This document shows positions 16,372 to 25,609 of a stretch of DNA of 64,000 bases, piece by piece. Within the stretch, counting starts at the first letter, position 1, and every line of letters starts with the position of its first letter. Under the pieces are notes generated by a model. It ran no database searches. It had not been told where the DNA came from and saw only the letters and a program-made list of their open reading frames with translations. Source of the DNA: an uncultured bacterium (lineage in GTDB: Bacteria; Actinomycetota; Coriobacteriia; Coriobacteriales; Coriobacteriaceae); contig CAJMOF010000004.1 in NCBI GenBank assembly GCA_905215065.1, forward strand, positions 62,001 to 126,000. The letters are read 5' to 3'. The position numbers and the translations under genes are program-made.

Positions 16372-17391
16372 CTAGCGCCGGAACAGCTCGCGGGCTCGGT
16401 CGCGGAGGTCGGTAGCTCGAATGACACCCTCGTAACGATTGATGCGCAGACGCGGGAAGGCGTTAAAGAAGCGTAGGTCGCGGCGGCTGAGTGACACGCT
16501 CGGCACCGGGCGGCTCATGCGCTTGCCGGCAAGGCGACGACCGAGCGACGGACGCGGCATACTCGGCGCGGCATCGGCCACGCGGCGGGCAGCGAGCGCC
16601 AGGCCGCGAGCACCATCCGAGATAAACGTCGGCATCGAAGTCTTCTCGCGCAGGGCATCGAGCGCCGCGTCGCCCAGCTCGGCCAGCCAAGCGTTAACGG
16701 CGCGACCGCGGATATGCGTCTGCGCCACCGAGTCGATCGCCGAATCGGGAATACGTTCGAGCATAGAGTCGGAGGCATCGGCAAGCGACTCATTGATGCG
16801 GTCGGCAAGGTCGGCACGCACACGCTCCAGCTGATCGGACAGACGCCGCCAGCTCGCCAACGAGCACGCCGCGTCGACCATCATCGCGACCGCAACGATA
16901 AAGGCGGCCAAGCGCACGATTAGCACCGGCAGATGGCCAAGCAGCCCCAGCAATGCCGGCTCCACTAAACGGCAAATACACAACGCACCCAAGCCAAACG
17001 CGCAGGCCCAGTACAGGCAGATGCGTCCGTGCAGGTTAAACGGCAGATGCGAGTAATCCCAAAACCGGGCACCCGTCGTTTTTTCCAACAGCACGCCCAC
17101 GCTATATTCGATCACGCTGCATACAAGCGCCGCGGCGACAAACTGGCTCGAGGCATCCGGAATCCCGCGCAGCAAAAGCCAGCAGGCTATGCCGCCCGCA
17201 CCATAGATGGGGCAGCACGGCCCCAGCAAAAAGCCACTGTTGGCAAATCGTCCGTGGTTGAGCATGGCGCAGACTGTCGACTCCCACACCCAGCCGCAAA
17301 AACCGTAGAAGGCAAACGAGAGCACCAGCGCCGAGAGCGGACAGGCGGCAAGCGTCGCGCCGTCAAATGCCATGTCGATCGCGGTCCCCAC
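16372..17391 (-). CDS. Putative ABC-transporter type IV (CmpB-like) membrane protein
   Basis: A 339-residue protein whose N-terminal 190 residues carry about five hydrophobic helices. They include the family stretch FAFYGFCGWVWESTVCAMLN, then GFLLGPCCPIYGAGG and YSVGVLLEKTTGARFWDYS, typical of PF06541 putative ABC transporter permeases. The C-terminal 150 residues are soluble, helical and arginine-rich. The start is GTG at 17391 with GAGGAGAGGG upstream. It begins three bases after the HD gene, so the two form an operon. The molecular role of the family is unknown and no ABC ATPase is adjacent. Confidence 0.8.
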   Translation of the reverse strand: MGTAIDMAFDGATLAACPLSALVLSFAFYGFCGWVWESTVCAMLNHGRFANSGFLLGPCCPIYGAGGIACWLLLRGIPDASSQFVAAALVCSVIEYSVGVLLEKTTGARFWDYSHLPFNLHGRICLYWACAFGLGALCICRLVEPALLGLLGHLPVLIVRLAAFIVAVAMMVDAACSLASWRRLSDQLERVRADLADRINESLADASDSMLERIPDSAIDSVAQTHIRGRAVNAWLAELGDAALDALREKTSMPTFISDGARGLALAARRVADAAPSMPRPSLGRRLAGKRMSRPVPSVSLSRRDLRFFNAFPRLRINRYEGVIRATDLRDRARELFRR

Positions 17392-17394
17392 CGT

Positions 17395-17931
17395 CTACCC
17401 TCTCCTCTTTTCGCTCGATTCGCTGTTCACGCCATCGTCAGCCTCGTCCTTGCGCCGCAGACGGCCGGCGACCGTCTCACGCAGCGCGCACCATTTATCG
17501 GCCAGGCACACAATCCATGCCTCACGACATGTCGGCGGCACCGGTACCAGCGGAAACATATGCCGCACGATAATATTCCGCTCGCGCGGCGTCAGCTCAA
17601 AATCTTCCTCGGCACGCGCCAGAGCAAAAAATGGATGCCGGAATCCGTGCAGTCGATGGCTTGGGTCGGGGTCGTGCCAATCGTAGAGAAAGTAATCGTG
17701 TAACAAGGCTCCGCGCAGCAACGAGGCGCGGTCGACCGAAACACCGACGCGGCCCAGGCGCTCGGCAAAGGACAGACTTGCCCGCGCCACCGAGGTCACA
17801 TGCGTATACACCGTCACATCGCCATGCTGGATAAACTCGCGCGTCAGGTCCAGACGGCCCGCCTGTGCCAGTTGACGGGCAGCATGGTCTACTTCGCACG
17901 CGATTTTCTCGGCACGAACGGTATCGGACAT
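17395..17931 (-). CDS. HD domain phosphohydrolase-like protein
   Basis: A 178-residue HD-superfamily protein, probably a metal-dependent phosphohydrolase in the cytoplasm. The HD pair is in GALLHDYFLYDWHD near residues 87-100; further histidines (HGFRHPFF, NIIVRHMFPL) complete the metal site. A longer frame reaches 17976, but the ATG at 17931 has the very strong GGAAGGAGGCCGC site. It is translated just ahead of the CmpB-like membrane protein gene. The substrate is unknown. Confidence 0.85.
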   Translation of the reverse strand: MSDTVRAEKIACEVDHAARQLAQAGRLDLTREFIQHGDVTVYTHVTSVARASLSFAERLGRVGVSVDRASLLRGALLHDYFLYDWHDPDPSHRLHGFRHPFFALARAEEDFELTPRERNIIVRHMFPLVPVPPTCREAWIVCLADKWCALRETVAGRLRRKDEADDGVNSESSEKRRG

Positions 17932-18107
17932 GCGGCCTCCTTCCGGCGGCGCTCGGCGGCAAGCCACAGCCTGCACGCAATGAATAAAATCATCATGGAA
18001 CTTATCAGTATGGCATCGGACAAAACGTTTTGCCCCACCAGTTGGCGAATTACCGCGCCGCCGTCACATATCAAACGCCAAAATGTGCGAGACTGTCTTG
18101 TGCAATT

Positions 18108-18134
18108 GTGCCGGCCGAGGGAGTGCCGGCGCAC
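18108..18134 (+). promoter_or_regulatory. Leader hairpin before the DXS-like gene
   Basis: GTGCCGGC (18108-18115) pairs with GCCGGCGCAC (18125-18134) about 25 bases before the start codon. There is no T tract, so it may affect translation or mRNA stability rather than termination. Confidence 0.4.
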
Positions 18135-18159
18135 GATTCGCATGGAGTAACCCACAACG

Positions 18160-19941
18160 ATGCTGCTTACGCAAACGACAACGCCCGAGGACGTCAAGGC
18201 TCTCGATCGCGCCGAGCTTCCGCTGCTCTGCGGCGAGATCCGCCACGCCATCCTCGAAAGCTCCGCCGCCGTCGGCGGGCACGTTGCCCCCAACCTGGGC
18301 GTCGTTGAGCTTACGGTCGCGCTCCATCGCGTGTTTAACTCCCCCACCGACAAAATTGTCTTTGACGTGTCACACCAGACCTACGCCCACAAGGCGCTGA
18401 CTGGGCGCGCGTACACTTATATCGACCCGGCACGCTACGGCGAGGCCTCTGGTTTTGCCAATCCTGACGAGTCCGAGCACGACCTGTTCGCCATGGGCCA
18501 CACCTCCACGTCGGTGAGCCTGGGCTGCGGCTTGGCGCACGCTCGTGACCTGGCGGGCGATGCGTACAACGTCATCACCATCATTGGCGACGGTTCGCTT
18601 TCGGGCGGTCTGGCGTTTGAGGGCTTTAACAATGCCGCCGAGCTCGACAGCAACCTGATCATCATCGTCAACGATAACGACCAGTCCATCGCCGAAAACC
18701 ACGGTGGCCTGTATCGCAATCTGGCCGAGCTACGCGCCAGCAACGGCACCTGTGAGCGCAACGTTTTCCGCGCGATGGGGCTCGACTACTGCTATCTGGA
18801 CACCGGCAACGATGTGTTGGCCCTGGTCGACACGCTGCAGGAGCTGCGCGATATCGATCATCCCATCGTGCTGCACGTCTCCACCGCAAAGGGCAAGGGC
18901 TTTGAGCCAGCCCAGAGCGACCCCGAGCGCTGGCATCATGTGGGTCCGTTTGACATGGCGACTGGGCGCAAGCTCTGCCCGGGCCATCCGAGCGAGCCTG
19001 CGCCGCGCACCTATGCCGACATTACGGGCGAGGCGCTCAGCGCCGCCATCGAGCACGATCCGAAGGTCGTGGGCATCACGGCCGCCACGCCCTACATCAT
19101 GGGCTTTACACCCGAGCTTCGCGCCGCCGCCGGCAAACAGTTCGTCGATGTGGGCATTGCCGAGGAGCACGCCGTGACCTTTGCCACCGCGCTTGCGCGC
19201 TCGGGTGCCAAGCCAGTCTTTGGTGTGTACGGCACGTTTTTGCAGCGCGCCTACGACGAGCTGTGGCACGACCTGTGCCTCAACGATGTCCCCGCAACCA
19301 TCCTGGTGTTTGGCGCATCGATCTTTGGCACCACATCCGAGACGCATCTTTCGTTCTTTGATATTTCTATGCTGGGCGCTCTCCCCAATATGCGTTACCT
19401 GGCGCCTTCCTGCATGGAGGAATACCTATCCATGCTGAGCTGGTCGCTCGACCACCGCGAGCATCCCGTGGCGATTCGCGTGCCGGGCATTGGCTTGGTA
19501 AGCCGCCCCGATCTTGCGCCTGCCGAGGACGCCGATTACGGCGCCGTTCGTTACAACGTGGTGTGCCAGGGTCGCGACGTGGCCGTGCTCGCGCTTGGCG
19601 ATTTCTTTGAGCTGGGCGAGCGCGTGGCAAACCGTCTGACTGCCGAGTACGGCATCGAGGCCACGCTCGTCAACCCGCGCTATGCAACCGAGCTCGACCG
19701 CGAGTTCCTCGACAGCCTTGCCGCCAAGCATCGCGTTGTCGTCACCCTCGAAGACGGCATCTTGGACGGCGGCTGGGGCGAGCGCGTCGCGTGCTACTTG
19801 GCCTGCACGCCCGTGCGCACGCGCACCTTTGGCATCGCCAAGGGCTTCCCCGACCGCTACGACCCCAACGAGTTGCTCGCTCAGAACGGCATGACGGCCG
19901 AGAACATGGCCGCCGAAGCCGTTAGGCTACTTAACGAGTAA
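18160..19941 (+). CDS. dxs: 1-deoxy-D-xylulose-5-phosphate synthase-like enzyme
   Basis: Thiamine-diphosphate enzyme expected to condense pyruvate and glyceraldehyde 3-phosphate in the MEP isoprenoid route. The 593-residue protein is slightly shorter than typical DXS (about 620). It has FDVSHQTYAHKALTGR (usually DVGHQAYPHK), the ThDP motif GDGSLSGGLAFEGFNNA with NDNDQSIAENHGG, and the transketolase pyrimidine domain with DVGIAEEHAVTFATALA. These substitutions put it in a divergent DXS clade, so a paralogue is possible. The start is unclear: the only purine-rich site (GGAG) is 13 bases upstream. A strong terminator follows. Confidence 0.82.
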   Translation: MLLTQTTTPEDVKALDRAELPLLCGEIRHAILESSAAVGGHVAPNLGVVELTVALHRVFNSPTDKIVFDVSHQTYAHKALTGRAYTYIDPARYGEASGFANPDESEHDLFAMGHTSTSVSLGCGLAHARDLAGDAYNVITIIGDGSLSGGLAFEGFNNAAELDSNLIIIVNDNDQSIAENHGGLYRNLAELRASNGTCERNVFRAMGLDYCYLDTGNDVLALVDTLQELRDIDHPIVLHVSTAKGKGFEPAQSDPERWHHVGPFDMATGRKLCPGHPSEPAPRTYADITGEALSAAIEHDPKVVGITAATPYIMGFTPELRAAAGKQFVDVGIAEEHAVTFATALARSGAKPVFGVYGTFLQRAYDELWHDLCLNDVPATILVFGASIFGTTSETHLSFFDISMLGALPNMRYLAPSCMEEYLSMLSWSLDHREHPVAIRVPGIGLVSRPDLAPAEDADYGAVRYNVVCQGRDVAVLALGDFFELGERVANRLTAEYGIEATLVNPRYATELDREFLDSLAAKHRVVVTLEDGILDGGWGERVACYLACTPVRTRTFGIAKGFPDRYDPNELLAQNGMTAENMAAEAVRLLNE

Positions 19942-19984
19942 AAAACCTCCGCAAGGGAAGCACCCCTGCGGAGGTTTTTATTTT
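19942..19984 (+). terminator. Strong rho-independent terminator after dxs
   Basis: AAACCTCCGCA pairs with TGCGGAGGTTT, followed by a T-rich tail, starting directly after the stop codon. Confidence 0.92.
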
Positions 19985-19997
19985 CGCGGCGCGATTA

Positions 19998-20215
19998 TCT
20001 CAATCTGTAACATCTAGGGCCCGAATTCCCGTCTAACTGTTACAGATCTAGACAAACCATCTTTGCCCCTGACCTTTGTCTCGATCTGTAACAGAAAGGG
20101 AGCTTTTGTCCGTCTAACTGTTACAGATCGAGACATTCGAATTCCCCTGAAGAGAAAATCTCAATCTGTAACAGTTACTCGGCAAAAATGGCTGCAGATG
20201 TTACAGATTGAGACA
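19998..20215. repeat. Three tandem hairpin units with TCTCAATCTGTAACA arms
   Basis: Three inverted-repeat units follow one another: 19998-20054, 20077-20135 and 20159-20215. Each is 57-59 bases, with a left arm close to TGTCTCAATCTGTAACA and a matching right arm. In unit 2 both arms carry G/C in place of A/T (CTCGATC and GATCGAG), a compensated change. The loops differ (AAAGGGAGCTTTTGTCCG in unit 2). They occupy the gap between dxs and the amino acid transporter operon. A partial arm, CATCTCAATCTGT, is at about 45709. Confidence 0.85.
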
Positions 20216-20247
20216 AAGCAGCGAGACAGGCCACCACATCTGCAAGA

Positions 20248-20354
20248 ACCACCACAAAGGTGCCTGTCCCTTTTTGGTAGGAAGAATTACCCATAAGGTA
20301 AGTATGTTTCTGAGTTATTTCGTGTTGACCCATTTGAGCGCGATAGGGTATAAC
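20248..20354 (+). promoter_or_regulatory. Truncated GGGACAG-core repeat and promoter of the amino acid ABC operon
   Basis: Bases 20248-20281 repeat the 32-70 hairpin but with an altered right arm. Downstream, TTGACC (20325-20330), an 18-base spacer and TATAAC (20349-20354) form a good promoter about 44 bases ahead of the substrate-binding protein start. Confidence 0.65.
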
Positions 20355-20397
20355 TCTACTCAACCGCTAGGGATTTTATTGAGAAAGGTGTTCTACC

Positions 20398-21390
20398 ATG
20401 AGCAAGAACCTCTCCCAGCAGGTCGTTCTCGACCGCCGCGGCTTCGTTGCCGCCACCTTCGCAACCGTCGCCGGCCTTGGTCTTGCCGGCTGCTCCGACA
20501 CCAGTGCCGAGGCCGACAAGGGTTCCGCCGGTTCCTCCAAGAGCTCCGAGGATACCGAGGTTTCCGCCACGCTCGACGCCAAGGCATTCGACAAGCTCGT
20601 CAACGACGGCCCCAAGGCCGATGATGACGCCATCGCCGCCAGCACCTGGGCTACGGCCGTCAAGGCTGCCGGCGTCTTTACGATCGGTGGCGTCCAGACC
20701 TCCACGCTCTTCTCCCTCCTCAACGAGAAGGACGGTCAGACCCGCGGCTTCGACGCCGGTATCGCACAGCTCCTGTCCAACTACATTCTGGGCGAGAACA
20801 AGGTCGAGATCACCCAGGTGACCTCGGACACGCGCGAGTCCGTCCTGCAGAACGGCCAGGTCGACGCTGTCTTTGCCACCTACACCATCACTGACGAGCG
20901 CAAGAAGCTCGTCTCCTTCGCCGGTCCCTACTACTACACCCAGCAGGCCATCCTGGTGCTCGCCGACAACGACGACATCAAGAGCGTCGACGACCTGGCC
21001 GACAAGAACGTCGCCGTCCAGTCCGGCTCCAACGGCCCCGCCATCCTGGAGGAGTTCGCCCCCAAGGCCAGCCAACAGGAGTTCAAGACCGACGAGGAGG
21101 CCCGCCAGGCACTTCAGCAGGGCCGCGTTGACGCCTACGTCATCGACAACAACATGCAGCAGAGCGCCCTGGTCCGCGAGCCCGGTAAGTACAAGATTGC
21201 CGGCAAGCCCTTCGGCAGCAAGGAGCCCTATGGCATTGGCCTGCCACTCGATTCCGACGGTGTCGCCTTTGTCAACGACTTCCTTAAGAAGATCGAGGAT
21301 GACGGCACCTGGACCGAGCTGTGGCAGATCTGCATTGGCGACCGTACGGGCGACACCAATGTTCCCGAGCTGCCCGAGATCGGCGCCTAG
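20398..21390 (+). CDS. Amino acid ABC transporter substrate-binding lipoprotein
   Basis: Extracytoplasmic binding protein of family 3 (SBP_bac_3), catching a polar amino acid such as glutamate or glutamine. The N-terminus has a twin arginine (residues 13-14, LDRRGFVAAT), a hydrophobic stretch and a lipobox LAGC with the modified cysteine at 32. It therefore looks like a Tat-exported lipoprotein processed by Lgt. A Ser/Glu-rich linker precedes the binding domain from about residue 75. Signature-like stretches are GFDAGIAQLLSNYILG and DAVFATYTITDERKK. It is the first gene of a four-gene unit and is separated from the permeases by a hairpin that may lower their expression. Confidence 0.9.
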   Translation: MSKNLSQQVVLDRRGFVAATFATVAGLGLAGCSDTSAEADKGSAGSSKSSEDTEVSATLDAKAFDKLVNDGPKADDDAIAASTWATAVKAAGVFTIGGVQTSTLFSLLNEKDGQTRGFDAGIAQLLSNYILGENKVEITQVTSDTRESVLQNGQVDAVFATYTITDERKKLVSFAGPYYYTQQAILVLADNDDIKSVDDLADKNVAVQSGSNGPAILEEFAPKASQQEFKTDEEARQALQQGRVDAYVIDNNMQQSALVREPGKYKIAGKPFGSKEPYGIGLPLDSDGVAFVNDFLKKIEDDGTWTELWQICIGDRTGDTNVPELPEIGA

Positions 21391-21478
21391 GCAGCGAGCC
21401 TAGTAACGGCCGCTACGAAACCATACGGAAACGCACGATGCGCTTTATTGCGCTAAACTGTTTCCTCACTGAGTTGTC

Positions 21479-21507
21479 GGGGCTTCCGTACACACGGGAG
21501 CCCCTTT
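21479..21507 (+). terminator. Intercistronic hairpin between binding protein and permeases
   Basis: GGGGCTTCCGT (21479-21489) and ACGGGAGCCCC (21494-21504) form a stem followed by TTT. As a partial terminator it would give more binding protein than permease. Confidence 0.7.
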
Positions 21508-21528
21508 CCTTACCGGCGGGAGGTCCGC

Positions 21529-22188
21529 ATGAGTCTCTCCGAGCTCTGGTCGCTCTATGGCCAGAACTATATCGACGCGCTGCTAGCAACCTGGGGCATG
21601 ACGCTTGAGTCGTTTGCCATCGCCATGGTGCTGGCCGTCGCCGTCACCGTGATGCGCGTGTCGCCGCTCAAGCCGCTGCGCGTCTTTGGCGACCTGTATG
21701 TCCAGGTCTTCCGTAACATCCCCGGCATCGCGCTGCTCATTATCGTCGTCTATGCGCTGCCCCCGCTCAAGGTCGTCCTGCCCTACCGCACCTGCGTCAT
21801 CGTCGCCACGGTGTTGCTGGGCTCGGCCTTTGGCTCCGAGAACTTTATGAGCGGCATCAACACCGTCGGCGTCGGTCAGGTAGAAGCCGCCCGTTCGCTC
21901 GGCATGAGCTTCAACCGTATCCTCGCCAAGATCGTGATTCCGCAGGCGCTGCGCTCGAGCGTGCTGCCCATGACCAACCTCTTTATCGCCGTCATGCTCA
22001 CCACCGCGCTCGGCAGTCAGGTACCGCTTAAACCGCAGGAGCTCACCGGCGTGGTGAGCTACATCAACACGCGCTCGCTCGGCGGCGTCGCCGCGTTCTT
22101 TATCTCGGCGCTTGGCTACCTGGGCACGGCCTTTGTGGTGAGCCACATTGGCAACTACATCGATAAGAAGGTGAGGATCCTCCGATGA
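21529..22188 (+). CDS. Amino acid ABC transporter permease, subunit 1
   Basis: Inner-membrane subunit of the HEQRO/HisM type. The 219-residue product has about five helices and the EAA loop VGQVEAARSLGMSFNRILAKI near residues 114-134, which contacts the ATPase. The start ATG follows GGGAGG. Its last four bases overlap the start of the second permease (ATGA at 22185), which implies translational coupling and a heterodimeric channel. Confidence 0.92.
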   Translation: MSLSELWSLYGQNYIDALLATWGMTLESFAIAMVLAVAVTVMRVSPLKPLRVFGDLYVQVFRNIPGIALLIIVVYALPPLKVVLPYRTCVIVATVLLGSAFGSENFMSGINTVGVGQVEAARSLGMSFNRILAKIVIPQALRSSVLPMTNLFIAVMLTTALGSQVPLKPQELTGVVSYINTRSLGGVAAFFISALGYLGTAFVVSHIGNYIDKKVRILR

Positions 22189-23018
22189 GTAAACATTCCT
22201 CCCCTGCACTTACCATGCGCGATGCGCTCTACGAGGCTCCCGGCCCCAAGATGCGCGCCAAGATTCGCGTCGGCACCGCCATCTCACTTGTTGCCGTGGC
22301 CGCGCTCATCGCTCTGGTACTGCAGCGCTTTTACGTGACCGGCCAGCTTTCGGTCCATTACTGGTACTTCTTTACGCACCTCACCACCTGGAAGTTCCTG
22401 CTTGCCGGTTTTGAGGGCACCGTTAAAGTCGCACTCACCGCCGGCGTCATTGCGCTGGTACTGGGCTTAGCCCTTATGCTCGGCCGCACCAGCGACATTA
22501 AGCCGCTGCAGCTGGTCTGCCGCGTGCTCACCGATTTCTTCCGTGGCGTGCCGAGCCTTCTGTTCATCTACTTCTTCTTTTTGGTGCTGCCCCAGTACAA
22601 GATCGCACTGCCGTCGTTTTGGATGCTCACGCTTCCCGTCGCGCTCGCTGCGGCCGGCGTACTGGCCGAGATCTTCCGTGCCGGCGTCAATGCCGTGCCG
22701 CGCGGCCAGGTCGAGGCCGCCCAGGCGCTCGGTCTCTCCAAGGCTAAAATCACCTTTAAAATCGTGCTGCCGCAGGCCATTCGGTTTATCATTCCGTCGT
22801 TGATTTCGCAGCTTGTGGTCGTCGTCAAAGACACCACCGTCGCCTACGTGGTGAGCTACCCCGACCTTATGCAAAACGCCCGCGTGCTCATTACCAACTA
22901 CGACGCCCTCGTGTCGGTCTACCTAGTGATCGCGGTCATCTATATCCTCATCAACGTCGCAATCAACAAGGCCGCTGTCTACGTTTCGCGCAAGACCGGC
23001 GCGACCATCATTCGCTAA
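22185..23018 (+). CDS. Amino acid ABC transporter permease, subunit 2
   Basis: Second HisM-type permease, 277 residues, with an N-terminal extension of about 45 residues before the first helix (GTAISLVAVAALIALVLQRF). The EAA loop is GQVEAAQALGLSKAKITFKI near residues 175-194. It overlaps the upstream permease by four bases and is followed by the ATPase gene after 36 bases. Confidence 0.92.
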   Translation: MSKHSSPALTMRDALYEAPGPKMRAKIRVGTAISLVAVAALIALVLQRFYVTGQLSVHYWYFFTHLTTWKFLLAGFEGTVKVALTAGVIALVLGLALMLGRTSDIKPLQLVCRVLTDFFRGVPSLLFIYFFFLVLPQYKIALPSFWMLTLPVALAAAGVLAEIFRAGVNAVPRGQVEAAQALGLSKAKITFKIVLPQAIRFIIPSLISQLVVVVKDTTVAYVVSYPDLMQNARVLITNYDALVSVYLVIAVIYILINVAINKAAVYVSRKTGATIIR

Positions 23019-23054
23019 CGATTTACCATTTCGAGTCATAAGGAGCCGAGCACC

Positions 23055-23819
<765 letters not shown>

Positions 23820-23871
23820 CCCAATTGCCATATCCGCTCGCCATGACCATCCAAACTCGAAAGCAACACCT

Positions 23872-24681
23872 ATGATCGGAACTCGCACTTCATCGTCATA
23901 CACCCCGCACGTCAACGTCGACCCCGCCGACCGTCCGCTCATCCTGGTGGCGCCGCGCTGGGAAGAGGCGAAGCCGTTTTTAAGCGAAACGCTCTCCCCC
24001 AACGAGGAAATCGCAAGTGTCTTTGTCGATGCCATCCTTGCCGCCGGCGGCCTGCCGCTGCAGATGTCCATCACCGAGGACATTGAGGTCATCCGTCATT
24101 ACGTCGATATCGCCGACGGCATCGCCATTCCCGGCGGCCCCGATGTCAACCCCAAACGTTGGGGCGATGATCGACCCTACGACCCCACCCTCTGCTGCGA
24201 GATCCGCGATAGCTTTGAGTTTAAGCTGGTCGGCGAGGTACTCCGCGCCAAAAAGCCGCTCTTTACCACCTGCCGCGGCACGCAGTTGCTCAATGTCGCC
24301 ACTGGCGGCACCGTGTGCATGGACGTGCCGAGCCTGGGCGCTCGCGAGGGCCGCACGCAGTGGCGCCATACCCACGTGCTCAACGACCCCGTGCATCCCG
24401 TCGAGGTCGTGCCGGGCTCGCTGTTGGAGCGCGCGCTTGGCGGGCACAGGCTGATCCAGACCAACTCCGCACACCACTGCTGCGTCGATCATCTGGGTAA
24501 GAGCACGCGTTTGGTCGCCAAGGCAACCGACGGCGTTCCCGAGTGCATCGAGGTCGAAGGCCAGCCATTCTGCTTGGGCGTGCAATGGCACCCTGAGTAC
24601 ACGTGGAAGACGCTCGAAACCGACTTTAACCTGTGGAAGTCGTTTGTCGAAGCAGCGGCCAAGGTAAAGCAGGCCCGCTAG
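23872..24681 (+). CDS. Gamma-glutamyl-gamma-aminobutyrate hydrolase family (peptidase C26)
   Basis: Class I glutamine amidotransferase-like hydrolase, expected to split gamma-glutamyl bonds. The catalytic Cys is in FTTCRGTQLLN near residue 134 and the catalytic His in QWHPEYTW near 243; PGGPDVNPKRWG matches the C26 pattern. The 269-residue length is normal. I start at the ATG at 23872; the ribosome site is weak, so translation may depend on the upstream ATPase gene, which ends 52 bases earlier. The pairing suggests that the importer brings in a gamma-glutamyl compound or glutamate-type amino acid. That is inference. Confidence 0.87.
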   Translation: MIGTRTSSSYTPHVNVDPADRPLILVAPRWEEAKPFLSETLSPNEEIASVFVDAILAAGGLPLQMSITEDIEVIRHYVDIADGIAIPGGPDVNPKRWGDDRPYDPTLCCEIRDSFEFKLVGEVLRAKKPLFTTCRGTQLLNVATGGTVCMDVPSLGAREGRTQWRHTHVLNDPVHPVEVVPGSLLERALGGHRLIQTNSAHHCCVDHLGKSTRLVAKATDGVPECIEVEGQPFCLGVQWHPEYTWKTLETDFNLWKSFVEAAAKVKQAR

Positions 24682-24714
24682 CTCGCGAACCACTCAGGTT
24701 AAAGCCTCCTAAGC

Positions 24715-24753
24715 CAGGGGGGGCGGACACCAGCTACGGTGCCCGCCCCCTGT
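24715..24753 (+). terminator. Terminator of the amino acid importer operon
   Basis: CAGGGGGGCGGACACC pairs with GGTGCCCGCCCCCTG (one bulge), ending in GTATTT. It also lies beyond the end of the convergent ABC exporter genes. Confidence 0.75.
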
Positions 24754-24790
24754 ATTTGATATGCTCGGTATGATTATCCCTCGCAAACAA

Positions 24791-25609
24791 TCAGAGAAAT
24801 CTCGACCGCAATCGGTCGACAGTAAAGCAAATGGCAACAACGCTTGCTACGTTTATGAGACAGTCAATTAAAATCGAAATGCATTGACCATTCCCCAACG
24901 GGGTCACGCCGCAAATCCACATGAGCATCGAGGCTGGAAGCGGAAGCATGGAATTGGCCCCGATCTGTATGTAGATCGCTACGACGTTGACAAGCAACAG
25001 CATGCCAATCGGACCGAAGCCGGACCCAAAATAGGAAACAACGATTACGCAAGAAACCACGTATGCAAGGCAGGCAGCGGCAGCAAGAACAAGTCGATAG
25101 CAAAATACATGCAAGTTGAAATACTGCTGAGCATCCAAAACGATCGCGCAGTTAAGACAGTACAAAACGACACTCGTCAGGATAAACGCGCCCAAAAGGG
25201 CAAAAGAAGACAGCATCGCTCGCGCAACGATAGCGCACACACGCTTCCCTCCCCGGGCCTCCGACAGCCCCCACGGTTCCTCGACAAAGCCCGAACTGAC
25301 AAAGCGCGGCACAATACAAGCAGCAATGAACGGAAAGAACAATGCATGAGCCAACGGGGCTACGTTGAACAGCAGACCGCGAAAAACCTCTGCATTACCA
25401 AATAGAAGGGCATCCTCCGCCGATAGCCGAAGCGTCGGGTCTGGGAAAAAGCCCAAGAAACTGTTCTCACGGAGGCCACAGAGCCACATCGGGAAAGAAT
25501 TAAGCTGCAATACCACCATGCACGCATAAATTACCAGGATTAAGGCGTACGCCCATTTGCTCACATGCTTCCATTCTGAATGGAGGAATCTTTTAATCTG
25601 ACGAGCCAT
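24791..25609 (-). CDS. ABC-2 type membrane permease
   Basis: A 272-residue protein with about six hydrophobic segments, for example WAYALILVIYACMVVLQLNS near residues 20-39 and LVLAAAACLAYVVSCVIVVSYFG. I recognise only the general ABC-2 permease layout. It is the third gene of an exporter unit whose preceding permease overlaps its start: the ATG at 25609 lies inside the 25593-26417 gene. An alternative start is at 25627. Base composition is less GC-rich than the flanking housekeeping genes. Related two-permease exporters serve in peptide antibiotic immunity or small-molecule export, but the substrate is unknown. Confidence 0.72.
   Translation of the reverse strand: MARQIKRFLHSEWKHVSKWAYALILVIYACMVVLQLNSFPMWLCGLRENSFLGFFPDPTLRLSAEDALLFGNAEVFRGLLFNVAPLAHALFFPFIAACIVPRFVSSGFVEEPWGLSEARGGKRVCAIVARAMLSSFALLGAFILTSVVLYCLNCAIVLDAQQYFNLHVFCYRLVLAAAACLAYVVSCVIVVSYFGSGFGPIGMLLLVNVVAIYIQIGANSMLPLPASMLMWICGVTPLGNGQCISILIDCLINVASVVAICFTVDRLRSRFL

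Noticed and set aside
16182..16427. Alternative frames over the glnB remnant
   Set aside because: Arg/His-rich low-complexity translations without start sites; only the P-II-like frame has family similarity.
19998..20215. CRISPR array
   Set aside because: The repeats are inverted pairs, not direct repeats with unique spacers of constant length, and no cas genes are present.
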